Part shown: positions 22,001 to 31,016 of the stretch, piece by piece
Position numbering within the stretch: the stretch's first letter is position 1
Layout: each line of letters starts with the position of its first letter
Source of the DNA: Bedellia somnulentella
Lineage: Eukaryota > Arthropoda > Insecta > Lepidoptera > Bedelliidae
Length of the DNA: 64,000 bases
Assembly (NCBI GenBank): GCA_963576735.1
Contig: OY755179.1
Location: forward strand, 6,572,001-6,636,000
Reading direction: 5' to 3'
The notes under the pieces: generated by a model
What the model was told of the DNA's origin: nothing
Seen by the model: only the letters and a program-made list of their open reading frames with translations
Databases searched by the model: none
Program-made: the position numbers and the translations under genes

Positions 22001-25000
22001 ATAATCACATTTTCGACAAATGTCTAAGGTCACACTATCGAAAAAGCTTCTTCAAATCGTCCTCACTTGGACACAGTTATTAAACTATGCAAAACCCGGC
22101 TATGAAAGCTTACACGTGCGAGTAAGTTAAAAATAAACTCATCCGAGTTTTAGAAATAATTAACTATAACGTCACGAGTATAAAATTGGGAAAAGCTCAC
22201 GTTTATCCAAAGCTTCACAAATTACGAGGTCCTGTTTCAAAGCTTCGCTTAGTCTGCATTTGATAAAATAATTGTAACGTGGATGGAAAATGTGAAAACA
22301 TGTAAGGAAAAGTTATTTTACCTTTTTCAATAAAAGGGAAGCTTTTTTAATCTTTATTTTGTGTTAAATGATATGATATTAAGATATTTTTGCAATATGT
22401 GGTTAGCGACCCATCACCACCCATCTTTTATTATTTAATCCTTTCTCCAATTCCAAAAGTTGCGCTGGTATTTTAATTAATTCTGGTATTCTAATTGGCC
22501 CTGCCTACTAAGGCCTTGTATCGGGATTTATAATGCCACTCAGCCTCCTTCGATTTAATTTTAGACAGATCCCGGCCTGTTGATATTTCTACTATAATAG
22601 TGCCAAAGGGACGTTTATTAGCTTGTAAGAAAATAAAATATATTAATTAAATTACCTGGCCCGTGATGGTAAATAATATAGCAAGCAGTATTCGTAAAGG
22701 TGTTTTCGCTCGATACGCCCGATGCGACCATAATCTGTGTACTCCAGCGGTAATTCCAAAGCCAGATGTGTATATAGTTGCAAAAGCTGAAATAAGTAAG
22801 CAAAAGTTATAAAACAGAATAGAAATCTCTTAATTGCGAATCAGAAAATAAATATTTTACAAAGGAAAGGTATTAATCAGAAGTATAAAATTGGCATTCT
22901 TATAACTAAAGTGATCTAAATCTTTCTAATTACTATTTAAATTTCTATTCAATCCCAAATTGCAGTGTTTTATATTAATTTAGAGTTCAGGGCTTGTTGT
23001 ATAAGGGATTATGTTGTGCGGTGGCAATCAAACACAAAACGCGCTTTTAGGGTTTTGTACAAGACACCCTTATAGTTTCAGCATGTCCCTCTGTTTGTCT
23101 GTCTAATTTATTTGAAAATTTGAATCATTGTCGTGGTGCCAGAAAAGGTGCCGGATTCCTGACTTCGGTCGCTTGTCACACCAAGCTGATATTACTGTTG
23201 GAGCACAAACTGTCACATACCATTCGGAGTTTACCGTTCTTTCATTCTCTAGCACAACAGTGGCAATATGACCCGTTTTGCAGAAAAACGAGGCGATTGT
23301 TTCTGTGTGCTTCGTGCACGGCGAAATGTCTATATAGTTCATCATAGTTATATAGCCATGTTTCGTCACCAGTCAGTATATCATATACGTTTTTTTCTCG
23401 CCTCCGTTGAATTTATCTATCATGAATAAGCACCAATCCACCCGAAAATTCTGCTCATCGGTAAGTTTGTGCGGCACCCATCTCAAACAACGTTTACGGA
23501 GATAAAGGTGGTCGTGAATTATGGTTTGCATTGCTAATGATCCAATTCCTAGTTCTCGCTCTAGCTCTACATATGTAATTCCTCGGTTTTCACGAATAAG
23601 TTTTTCGACTGCACGAACGTTTTCTTGTGTGACCGCAGTTGGCGGCCGTCCTGTCTTCGCTTTATTTTCGATCGAGACATCCCCGTCCTCTTTTAAATTC
23701 AGTAAACCAATTGAATACTGTTGCTCGGGAACAAGCAGATCCACCAAAAGTAGAAGACAAAAGTTCAAAACATTCTTGAGGCTTAAAACCTTTTTAAAGT
23801 CATAATAAATAATAGCGCGAAACTCACGTCGACTGAGCTCCATTGTTGCAAGTGAATTCCCGCCAGGTTCTCAGAAAGATGATGCTGATTCAAATAAAAA
23901 ATAAATAAAAGAAGTGTGTTCTATATTCAAATATGTCAATAAAAAAACAGCCTATAAGATGGTGTATAGCTTGCCAGTGTCAATTAAATAAGAAAAGAGT
24001 ATCTAGTTGCTTTTGGCATGCCCCTCGTATTTAAACCTAAACACTGTTTGACTGATTTGGAACCTGTGACGACTCCGTATATAAATAACAAACTAGCTGT
24101 AATGTGTTTGAGTCTTTTCTGAAAAGATAGCTAAGACCCCAATAAGCTATCAAGTAGTAAGTGTATTATGATAGTCAATAGAATCAACAACTTCTAAACC
24201 TGCGAGTATCCTATGTTGAAGTTCCAACCCCAATCGATTTTAGAAATGTATTTTTCTAGGTTTCTGATCATTATGTCTAAACTGCATGAGAGCATGCGTT
24301 TGCGTTCATAGGTTTGCAAATAAATGATTAAGTGATGATGTTCTCTGTCTAATTTAATCGCAACTAACGGTGTCAGCGTATTTATTTAATTCATCCCTAA
24401 TAATAAAAAAACCACATACATACATACATAATTAATTATACTCACGGCTGTAAATTCCTAGAAGGGGTAGCCGGAGCTAAGGAACTATAAGTTCCTCAGC
24501 CACTTTTGGAAAGTTGAGTGGGAAAAAGATGATAAAATAAAGGTTGTGGTGAGGGGTCTCTAACCTCATCCCCCAAAAATCCCTTAATAGCCCCAATACC
24601 GTTAGTCGCCTCTTACGTTCAGCCACCGGAAGAAATGGGATAGTGCTATTCTAAGCCGATACTACACAGCGAATTTACTAAAAAAAAGTCAATATTTTAT
24701 CATAGTACATACATGCATATAGAAAGAAAACAAGTCTCTACTCAATTTAATCTACTTTCATTTGTTTTCTGCCACACCCATTAACCATCAATACTATACA
24801 TAGGCGTGAAAAAGCGGACCGCTCCTCCACCTGTATTGCTAACCTGTTGATAAGTTCTGCAAATATTTGTTTGGCATATTATAGGGCTGCGTACTGTTTA
24901 CTTGATTTTTCAAAATTTTCTGTGTTCTATGCAGTAAACCTGAATATTGCTGTTGGTGAATAAGAGTAACGCAAGTTTCAAATATCTATGTATCTATATT

Positions 25001-28000
25001 CGTCCCATAGTTTTTCACTCATTTCATATTTTGCGATCAAGATTAAGTACTTCCTAGTTTTCGTAGGTCATTACGTTAAGAAACACATGTAAACTTATTA
25101 TGTGATGACGTTCAATATAATATCCGTCAGAAATCATCAACAGTTGAGTAAGTTTTCGTAAAATTAATTCAACGCAGTTTAATTGAGTATTCATGAATCT
25201 AACACTCATCCATATCTATTATTACGTGAAGAAAAATCTTAGCACCACATTTTACTGATAACACGCGAATGGAGGAGTATAAAATTTTGCACTCTTATGG
25301 TATATAGAGAATAGGAGTCCATGGTCAAAATACATTCATGTAATTACGCGCAAAAAGTGCAATGACATTCTCATATAGTTAATACACATATTAATTCAAT
25401 ATTCAAGACTAAGAAGCAATTATTAATTATCATCATATTAATGTTGCCCTCACAGGATTCGAAATCACTACTTTTGGACCCAACAGCTTGTCAACTACTA
25501 AGTAGTAAATTACGAGTATATACATGTTACAGCCAAAGTAATAAATCGGGATATTATATATATACTGTCTAGCCATTATGTATCATGTCTACTCAATTTA
25601 GATAAAATGATAAATGACACAAAATTAATCACATTAATTAGCTATTTTATATAATATCTTCGAAGACATGGATAATGTAATAAAACAAGTAGATATTTGG
25701 GGTCCATATTAACTCACATAAAATTCTAAATCATATTCGTTGTCTTTCTAACGATTTGTGTTCATAATAATCACTCTTCATAATTTTATTCGTCATACTT
25801 TATTTATTCATTTTTAACCGAGTTCAAAAAAAGGAGTGTCCTCAGTTCGACCGTATATTTTTCTATTTTTTTTTTATGTTTGTTCGCCGATTACTTCGCC
25901 GTTTATGAACCGATTTTGATTATATATATTTTTATTCCAAAGAAGATAGTCCCGGATTGGTACCATGATGAGTATATCAGGGTCTGATGGTGGGATCCTG
26001 GGGAACCCTCAAATTTTATAGGCAAATGTACCGCGTTTTACATATTTTCTGAACTTATATTGGCATTTGCTTCTGAAAATCATATCGTTATGCTGCTGAG
26101 CTGATGATGGAAGGTGTGGGTCCTGAATCACTAGGATTTACGAAACAGTTATTTCAACATTCTAAATAAATTTATACTCCTCTTGGTAGGTTTTATGAAG
26201 AGAAGTACAGGTTCACTAAACATTTTTATTGTTATGTTATTGTTACCGATAAAGTACCATGAGACCAGGATCTGATGATGGCATCCCGGGAAATCGAGGG
26301 GACTGTCGAAACTCACAATCATGTGACAGTGTATTTGTTCAAAACGCCGATAGGCCTGCCCTCTATAACGTGAGAACACTGCCTAAGCAAATCGTGGGTA
26401 CTCTGAACAACAGGTGACAATTTCACGTGATATTCAGAAGTATTACTACTTATGAAGTATTAGTCTTTCTTGAGATGTAGAATTGCAGAGTATCGCCCTT
26501 CGAGGGATTTCAAGAATAATTTAAAGTTACATATGGTTGAGCCTATTTAGTATCGTACAATTATAGAAATACCGGAAATACGAAGAATAATACAGTAATC
26601 CGAGAGGCATCTTTGCCAGGTCTACCCATTTCTAAAATTCGTAAACCAAAATAATTTAACAAATAGAAAACCGACTTCATAGTTGGAAAAACAACCGAAA
26701 ATAAACGATCTAGTACTAAAAAGTGCGAAATAAGTTTTTTAATTGAATATGAGTACTGTGATTAAAACTTGAGCAATTTCTTTATTCCACACGCGTCAGT
26801 TCAACCTACCTAAATATTAAATTTCTCTTAAATTAATTTTCTTAATAAATAAAATAAATCTGACCTAACTTTTTTTCGCCTGCAGGGGGCTTTTTTGCAA
26901 TAAGACTATTTTTCATAGAAACATTTTTTCATTAACTTTGAAACGCTATTATGAATAATGTCCAGATAAAGTGATTAATTTATTACTTTTTCTATTGAAA
27001 TTGGCTTTTATATATAATGTCTAGTCATTATGTATAATATATATTTAATCACTATGACTGTAACATATTGTATTCATTTGACTTAGATTTTTGGCCGACT
27101 TCTAGATTAGATCTTTTTACTTGTTATTGTGATATCAATTTCTTTTTTATATTATTATATTTATACAGCTTTCTATTTATATTAGTATACGTTTATAAAG
27201 TTTTAATACGGTTGTTAGTGTTATCATACAAAATAGTCACGCATTCTAGAAATTTTCGTAAAAAATGAATGCTATTTAGTTTTTGCTGTAAATGCATAGA
27301 TACATTCACGGCTATACATCGATTAAAGGGGTAACCAGAGCTTCAGAATCAAAATATTCATCAGCCACTTTTGGAAGATTAGCGGGTAAAATAAATATTT
27401 TTGGTGATGGGTCAAAAATTAGCCTCTACCAGCCAAAATATTATATTGTATCGTATTACTTGCTCTGCATCGCCCAGATTCAGTTGTCTGTTGGTCTGCA
27501 ACACAAACCATTAAAAGCACAACATATACAATCACTGTTCAGCCCCTCTGAAATTTGGCCTAGCTTACACTTCTGAAGGTCATTGACTTCTAATAGGGTT
27601 TTTTTGTAGTTTCGAAGCCTGCTCATTACCAACATAATATTAACTTAGTAAATACTTATATGGCCAAAAGAGTGCAAGTCTGATATTATTTTATCAAATG
27701 TCCAGATCAATAGTAAATGCATAAAAATATAAATAGATAATATATCGTCGTCTCAATGTTAGGCTATGCTCATGCTTCAATTCACTTGGCCCAGATAGAA
27801 AAATACACATTTGCAAGCATTATAATAAACGCTATTCATACAGATTACAATAAAAAAACAAGCAAATCATTCAGATGTGACACCTAAAGGCCGCTTAGGT
27901 AAAAAGGTTCTAGAGTGTCGGTCGCGTACGGATTGACTACTTCATGAAGGTCACAAAAAAATAATAGATGAGTGAAGAGTAAGACTGTACATTGAGATTT

Positions 28001-28355
28001 ATCAGAAGGCCTATGCCCAGTAAAATAACTCTATTTACTTCTGGTTATGATAAAATAGAAAAAAATACTTACCAAACAAAACTGTGTAGAACTTCACTTT
28101 TAACGTAATAATACTGTAGAACCCGTACAATGTGACTAAATGAAGTAAAATTTGCGCCGTCAGATCAGGCCATCTGATACGAGCTTTAAACTCCATAGCC
28201 TCATATTTGGCTAAATCAAAATCTTCTTTATCAATTTTTTCTTTGAAAACTGTATTATTGTTGTCCATACTTCGATCACTTATGTCCGTGTAACTTGGTT
28301 TCACTTCATTCTTAACTAAGTCTTGTTCACCAGCGAAATACGGAGTTGGAGTCAT
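9948..28355 (-). CDS. acyl-CoA desaturase, complete six-exon gene (364 aa)
   Basis: I joined six exons with GT-AG introns whose phases all agree: 28355-28073, 22786-22656, 19318-19107, 18213-18028, 15248-15079 and 10060-9948. The joined frame is 364 codons plus TGA, a normal length for insect acyl-CoA desaturases. Seen: histidine box I HRLWSH (H111, H116), box II HRVHH (H148, H151, H152), NSFAH (N258, H262) and box III HNYHH (H291, H294, H295), together the complete di-iron ligand set of the SCD1-like family. Hydrophobic segments flank the boxes, as in four-helix ER membrane desaturases. Family knowledge: the enzyme desaturates fatty-acyl-CoA using O2 and electrons from cytochrome b5; moth members serve lipid metabolism or sex-pheromone synthesis. 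Residues 274-277, at the position used to name moth desaturase groups, read KSVE. Regiospecificity cannot be read from sequence. The start is the first ATG of the exon-1 frame, in context AAAATGA. Introns are 0.9-5.3 kb and full of transposons. An untranslated 5' exon may exist but was not found. Confidence 0.95.
10118..10235 (+). repeat. Family C fragment, core in reverse
   Basis: Leader TTATGAAAACCTCATGTGGG, then an antisense degenerate core (AGGACTCGAACCCGAAACGC and CTCTGCCAATTCGG). Lies in desaturase intron 5. Confidence 0.55.
11155..11396 (+). mobile_element. SINE-B in desaturase intron 5
   Basis: Full body from GTGTCGGCTTAGAATAACAC to GCCGTGAGTATATGTATG. It lies inside the candidate TTAA element at 10777-12094. 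Confidence 0.87.
11560..11760. other. GC-rich islet inside the TTAA element
   Basis: Rich in CGCG words (GGCGCCGCACGCGCG, GAGCGCCGGGCGGCGC). The antisense 77-codon frame shows no recognised domain. Confidence 0.45.
12099..13032. other. intronic sequence without recognised content
   Basis: Part of desaturase intron 5. AT-rich, no frame or repeat ends that I recognise. Confidence 0.5.
13033..13275 (+). other. unrecognised 81-codon frame in desaturase intron 5
   Basis: ATG to TAG frame encoding a soluble-looking peptide with LSPFVYNKLLKMVEDLRDGG and TIVTEFLMVLAYTETEDLV. Composition is protein-like rather than AT noise. I recognise no family. It is followed by a CA repeat and AT-rich sequence containing GCGATACAGGCTCAGCCTAG, which resembles a LINE 3' end. 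It may be a transposon protein remnant; it is antisense to the host gene. Confidence 0.3.
13345..13395. repeat. CA microsatellite
   Basis: Interrupted CA/ACAC run. Confidence 0.85.
14184..14365 (-). repeat. Family C, inverted-repeat arms around a tRNA-like core
   Basis: The tRNA-like core (14209-14280, antisense) lies between near-perfect inverted arms at 14185-14213 and 14292-14321, built on AATAAATAAAGGAAAGAAA plus CGACAC. The leader GTTCATGAAAACCTCATGTG lies outside the right arm. Acceptor, D and T stems pair fully; the anticodon stem pairs only with an 8-base loop. In desaturase intron 5. Confidence 0.75.
15079..15248 (-). CDS. desaturase exon 5 (signature KSVE and histidine box III)
   Basis: The exon encodes FIKSVENGLVSLAALGEGWH, then NYHHVFPWDYRTSELG and FARIGWAYD. 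Box III is HNYHH. The KSVE tetrapeptide lies at the position of the group-naming motif (LPAQ, NPVE, KPSE and others) directly after NQPYDR. The donor is T|GTAAGT; the split codon with exon 6 restores the conserved YDLK. Confidence 0.95.
15294..16584 (-). mobile_element. intact mariner element in desaturase intron 4
   Basis: A 1,291-bp unit bounded by perfect inverted terminal repeats of about 27 bp starting CGAGGGCTGCTATTTATG. TA dinucleotides lie immediately outside (15292-15293 and 16585-16586), the target duplication of Tc1/mariner elements. Size, repeats and a full transposase frame indicate an autonomous, recently inserted copy. It lies in the same orientation as the host gene. Confidence 0.93.
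15359..16429 (-). CDS. mariner transposase, intact DD34D
   Basis: A 356-codon uninterrupted frame. The likely native start is the Met at residue 7 (MDLTREHF, position 16411), giving 350 aa, a normal length for mariner. Domains in order: paired helix-turn-helix DNA-binding region (about residues 10-120), linker motif WIPHNL (127-132), then the catalytic core with D166 (TGDESW), D258 (HHDNA) and D293 (YSPDLAPND). Exactly 34 residues separate the second and third Asp. Family knowledge: it cuts at the terminal repeats and reinserts at TA. Nothing in the sequence suggests inactivation. It differs clearly from the other mariner family in this window, which starts MELSRRDF. Confidence 0.93.
   Translation of the reverse strand: MRVFTTMDLTREHFRAMIFYDFRRGLTQKQCIDQLTSTFGDEAPSKTTVYHWFSEFNRGRSKLTDEIKEGRPKTVVVPQNIDAVRELITQDRHVTYREIEASLGISMTSIHKILHEHLAVKKICSRWIPHNLSIDQKQARVDWCKEMLKKYNRGASKAVYNIYTGDESWIYAYDPETKQQSTVWVFQDEPNPTKVIRAKSTLKQMVACFFGINGHVATVPLENRKTVNSEWYTTICLPEVFEQIRKTNRQRRIILHHDNASCHRSAVTTQFLEAQKIELTGHPPYSPDLAPNDFYLFPNVKKKLRGQRFSSREEAVDAFKMHVLEIPQSEWKKCYENWFQRMQKCIDLSGEYFEKQ
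16665..17640 (+). pseudogene. LINE reverse-transcriptase fragment in desaturase intron 4
   Basis: The frame from 16676 includes GVKQGCLLSPLLFIILLDDV and FDYADDIV then a stop. It resumes as GLRINRRKTVDMRI, KFVYLGSAITCQGG and LFESAVKSVLLFGC, then LQVFVNKSLRSILRF. These are palm and thumb motifs of a non-LTR reverse transcriptase, with YADD as the catalytic box. At least three frame breaks are seen. The first 45 bases (ACAATTGGCGGTCTCATT) instead match a repeat end also seen near 47560, so the junction is composite. Confidence 0.82.
18028..18213 (-). CDS. desaturase exon 4 (membrane helices, NxxxH ligand)
   Basis: The acceptor follows TTTTCAG. The exon encodes two hydrophobic segments (FFIPMFILLNMIIPIWVPMY, then a run around SFVISF) and NSFAHLWGNQPYD. 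Asn258 and His262 of NSFAH match the Asn and His iron ligands of the family. It ends AG|GTGAAT and completes an Arg codon with exon 5. Confidence 0.95.
18310..18623 (+). mobile_element. SINE-A, diverged, in desaturase intron 3
   Basis: Head GCCATGATAGCTCAGTGGGT; body with ACAGTGTATTCGTACAAAAA and one GTCACGTGATAG site; degenerate end. Confidence 0.8.
18672..18735 (-). repeat. Family C remnant without core
   Basis: The arm GAATAAATAAAGGAAAGAAA is joined directly to ATGAGGTTTTCATGAAC; the tRNA-like core is deleted. In desaturase intron 3. Confidence 0.6.
18800..19048 (-). mobile_element. SINE-B in desaturase intron 3
   Basis: Reverse full-length copy. It ends 59 bases from the donor of exon 3, so it forms the start of the intron. 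Confidence 0.88.
19107..19318 (-). CDS. desaturase exon 3 (histidine box II)
   Basis: This phase-0 exon begins RDIYTWALDHRVHHKYTET, which carries box II, followed by ADPHDVRRGFWFAHVGW. The latter is the conserved post-box region (usually DADPHNxxRGFFxxHxGW), so ADPHD here is a mild variant. The exon ends YQK plus two bases of the next codon, at an AT|GTAGGT donor. Confidence 0.95.
19463..19570 (+). repeat. Family C remnant
   Basis: TTCATGATAGCCTCGTGGGA, then a few core bases (CATACCCGAAGGTCGA) and a diverged TTTACTTTATTTATT arm. In desaturase intron 2. Confidence 0.5.
19858..20074 (+). pseudogene. RTE-like LINE 3' fragment in desaturase intron 2
   Basis: Nucleotides match the GRPRKT-to-tail segment of the copy at 30.9-31.6 kb (AGAGGACGGCCTCGTAAAAC). 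The fragment ends GGACGTGAGTATATGTAAGT. It has several frame changes. Confidence 0.8.
20511..20797 (+). mobile_element. SINE-B with a triplicated 5' end
   Basis: The 5' terminus is repeated three times in 19-base steps (TGCTGTGTAGTGTCGGCTA and two variants) before the normal body. Ends GCCGTGGGTTTATGTATG. Intron 2. Confidence 0.87.
20950..21048 (-). mobile_element. SINE-A internal fragment
   Basis: GGTGTTCAGAGTACCCACGT through CACTGTCACATGAC, in desaturase intron 2. Confidence 0.72.
21326..21472 (+). pseudogene. RTE-like LINE 3' fragment, diverged
   Basis: Matches the last part of the LINE (region coding MKRLMDVNEAREVCQDRTKW) with many substitutions, and ends in a GTACGTATGTA tail. It lies in desaturase intron 2. 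Confidence 0.7.
21555..21703 (-). mobile_element. SINE-B fragment, decayed
   Basis: TTAGGGTCTCCAACCGCAAT, CCCAAAAACCACTTATAATG and GCATCTTACGACACTC match the family; the ends are lost. It abuts a short MITE. Confidence 0.65.
21707..21935. mobile_element. short MITE with TAA duplication, in desaturase intron 2
   Basis: 229 bp, terminal repeats GGGCCAGTTTTTTGATCCG and its imperfect complement, flanked by TAA on both sides (21704-21706 and 21936-21938). The 3-bp TAA duplication is typical of PIF/Harbinger elements. No frame. Confidence 0.82.
22390..22548 (+). mobile_element. SINE-B 3' part, decayed
   Basis: GTGGTTAGCGACCCATCACC, a TTTTATTATTTAATCC stretch and GGGATTTATAATGCC preserve the order of the family. 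107 bases from exon 2. Confidence 0.6.
22656..22786 (-). CDS. desaturase exon 2 (histidine box I)
   Basis: An acceptor after a TTTCAG tract joins in phase to exon 1, forming an Ala codon at the junction. The exon encodes GFGITAGVHRLWSHRAYRAK, which carries box I and the classic GITAG-HRLW-SH signature, then a hydrophobic run ending TITGQ. The donor is CAG|GTAAT, phase 0. Confidence 0.95.
23110..24027 (-). pseudogene. truncated mariner (second family) in desaturase intron 1
   Basis: The terminal repeat GGCATGCCCCTCG followed by TA is kept at 24027. The frame begins MELSRREFRAIIYYDFKK near 23843, shifts frame within the DNA-binding domain, loses the bases coding around DPESKRQ, and stops at HHDN near 23130. 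The third catalytic Asp and the other terminal repeat are missing. Confidence 0.88.
24410..24673 (-). mobile_element. SINE-B in desaturase intron 1
   Basis: Reverse full copy, tail CATACATACATACATAATT, through GCCGATACTACACAGC. Confidence 0.86.
24745..24815 (-). pseudogene. short LINE remnant
   Basis: CTACTTTCATTTGTTTTCTG and CCACACCCATTAACCATC resemble the antisense WQKKHESRVNAV segment of the RTE-like LINE. Too short to classify firmly. Confidence 0.45.
25815..26695. repeat. CCGACTTC-ended dispersed repeat in intron 1
   Basis: Opens AACCGAGTTCAAAAAAAGGA, contains ATGAACCGATTTTGATTATA and CTGAGCTGATGATGG, and closes near AGAAAACCGACTTCATAGTT. This matches a non-coding repeat common in Lepidoptera. 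A SINE-A fragment interrupts it at 26317. Confidence 0.65.
26317..26447 (+). mobile_element. SINE-A internal fragment within the CCGACTTC repeat
   Basis: Matches the body from CAATCATGTGACAGTGTATT to TTTCACGTGATATTCAG. It is embedded in the larger repeat at 25815-26690. Confidence 0.72.
27290..27440 (-). mobile_element. SINE-B 3' part in intron 1
   Basis: Reverse copy from GATACATTCACGGCTATACA to TTGGTGATGGGTC; the rest is absent. Confidence 0.75.
28073..28355 (-). CDS. desaturase exon 1 (residues 1-94)
   Basis: The exon runs from the start codon to a GTAAGT donor and ends in phase 1. It encodes a charged cytosolic N-terminus of about 58 residues with low expected conservation. An amphipathic stretch (FKARIRWPDL) and the first hydrophobic segment (about residues 65-94) follow, matching the place where the first membrane helix begins in insect desaturases. 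The plus-strand frame across the same bases is a shadow. Confidence 0.93.
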
Positions 28356-28709
28356 TTTTGCTTTCCCATTAATGTTGTATCCTTTACAAACCAGACAAAT
28401 ACTAAAATATTAGTAACAGATTACAGAAGACCGAAAATTACAAGTTATGACGATCTATTACTCAGTGAACCTCTCTTAAGTCGGAACCCGCGTTCGATTT
28501 ATGATTTACACTCGCTTCCCACCAGTAGTGTTATTAAACTTTTACGAACACTTTTCATTCGTATGTTTCTTTTGAAGAAGCTTTTCATTGAGAAAATAAT
28601 GTTTGAAATCGGTGAAGCGAACAACCTTATAATAATTATTTCCTGGATAAATATAAAATAAATTAAAATAACATTGCTGGTTTTGCTTATATATCGTTTG
28701 GTTTCCTTG

Positions 28710-30314
28710 TTTGTAAGATTTTGTGGACAACAAGAACCCCTTATAGTTTCACGATGTCGTTTATAGAATTGAATGACAAATATACAAAACTACAATTTTA
28801 TAAAAAAAGATCAATTGATGGGTTTATATGAAAAAATCTTTTTGTTTTTAGAAAATCTTCGGATGAAACATCAATAAAATACTATTTTCGTATATATTTG
28901 TATTTTTTATTCGCATCCAGTAATCAATCATAAATTTAAATTGACAACTTTTTCTACAAACTTCTAGTAAAATAATTAATTCTGGATAATCATTCGTTTA
29001 ACACATTTATGAAGTAAAATATTTTACTTTTTTAATTAATTCTCTTACAACGGCTACGTTTGATGATACGGAAATAGAAAGGCAAATACTAAGCTCAGTA
29101 ATTACTCACTCTGAAATTTGGTTTTCTTAATTCTTTTTCGAAACATAGCTTTTTAAAGTCAATAGGCAAAATTTCTAGGTTAGGTACCTTAAAGGTACCG
29201 AAACATATTTAACAGATGTATTACTGTAGTAGTAGTAATATAATAGTAAATAAAAGTCAATATTCTCTAAGAAATACGTACTATTCATCTACCTAAAAGA
29301 TTAATTCCAATTTCAACATATATATATTTAACTAAGGCAACTCCCACACAACAATTGTAATTTTTTGCCTTATTTTGGCTTGATATTGATAACGGCTACA
29401 CTACACATAGACGCTTGAAATATTCACAGAAAATTAACTATAATATATTATTAAGTTTGGTAATAAATTTATTGAAATAAAACTTAACAGGGCTTCCAAT
29501 ATGTACTTCACCATACGAAAGTACGTAGTATTTTGTACTTTTAGCATTTTTATAGATAATCGTGCGGAACTATTTATATATATTTGATTGGCACAATTAT
29601 TCGAAATAAAAACAAATAGGCATTGGTGATTAAATAAAATTCCTCAACATTTTAATCCTGCTTCATTATTACGGTTGATACCGACGTACAGTTCATTAGA
29701 CAATAGTTCAGCCATGTATTTTTAATTGAGCACAGGTACTAGGAAAGAGCAGCTTTAGAATGTCCATCATCCGTCGTTCGTGAATCGGAAATCTAGTCGG
29801 ATTTCTATTTATTCCAGATGAATTTTTAGCTTTAATTTGTTTTATTGAGGGAAACTGAGATTGGATCGAATTGGAACCGTTTTACAAAAGGAAAACTCAT
29901 TACAGATTATTTATTTTAAAGGATAGGTTAAAAAAAGAATGTTTTTGCTAATGATGATGAAGTTACTTATTAGATATGTGTCGAACAACTCAACTAGGTA
30001 TAAGAGTATACCAAGTTAACTGCCACCTGCAGAATAATATAGAAATGAATATATTATAACAATATGTCGAACTTAATATGCGAGTATAAAAGTAACCTAC
30101 ACTTTAATCGGTCAATATAATATGCGCCATTACCATGGTTTTCTAGCAGGTTAAAATAATTTTTGAATTATTTTTTGCAAGGGAATCAAATAGAAGTTCT
30201 TGTTCATTATTTATCTCTACAAAAATGATGTGTTTTTTTAACTGTTATAATATATTAAGTAATAATAATTATTGTTATTACAACCATTATTAAATTAATT
30301 TTAGTGGTTAGTTA
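28710..30314. other. region upstream of the desaturase; no gene seen
   Basis: Strongly AT-rich, devoid of the SINE families that fill the rest, with no open frame of note. Together with 28356-28709 it is where a 5' untranslated exon and promoter of the desaturase would be expected, but I could not identify a TATA or initiator with confidence. Confidence 0.45.
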
Positions 30315-31016
30315 GTTGCAGGCATTAGTTAGTTGCATTGCATTAGTTGCAGGAGATGGTGAATATTGCTTGTAAGTCTTTTGAAAGAAAGGGAATGAGA
30401 GTGAATGTGGACAAAACCAAAACAATGGTTTTTGAAAGAGAGGAAAGTATGACAGAATGTAACATTGTTCTAAATGGTAAGAAAGTGGAACAAGTGGAAG
30501 AATTTGTATATCTGGGGAGTTTGTTTACTAGGGATGGAAAATGTGAGGAAGATATTGAAAGGAGAGTTAAAAAGGGAAACGCGGTGAATGGAGCCATGTA
30601 CAGTCTGTTGTTGAGCCAGTCGTTGTCAGAGAAGGCTTGAATGGCTGTGCATAATGCTGTTCTGGTTCCCACGCTGATGTATGGTAGTCAATGTATGGCA
30701 AAAGAAGCATGAAAGTAGAGTTAATGCAGTGGAAATGAGATCCCTCAGAAGTATAAGTAATGTAAGGCTGTGTGATAGAGTGAGAAATACTGTGATCCGT
30801 GAACGAGTAGGTTTGAAAGATGACGTAGTATGCAAGATAGAAAAAGGAATGTTGAGGTGGTTTGGGCACATAAAGAGGATGGATGAAAATAAAGTAGCGA
30901 AAGAGATATATATAGCCAATGTGGATGGGAATGTTAGTAGAGGACGGCCTCGTAAAACGTTTCTTGACCAGATAGAAAACGATCTTATAAAGGCGGAGTC
31001 CGAAGTGAGAAGAATA
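30315..31016 (+). pseudogene. RTE-like LINE 3' half, outer copy, left part
   Basis: Frames read RVNVDKTKTMVFERE, EEFVYLGSLFTRDGK, then HESRVNAVEMRSLRS, GMLRWFGHIKRMDENK and GRPRKTFLDQIEND. This is the post-YADD thumb and C-terminal region of an RTE-like reverse transcriptase. It is interrupted at 31016 by a second copy in reverse orientation and resumes at 31504. Confidence 0.85.

Noticed and set aside
28323..28661. 112-codon plus-strand frame
   Set aside because: It overlaps desaturase exon 1 on the opposite strand only at its start, and the rest is AT-rich with no motif.
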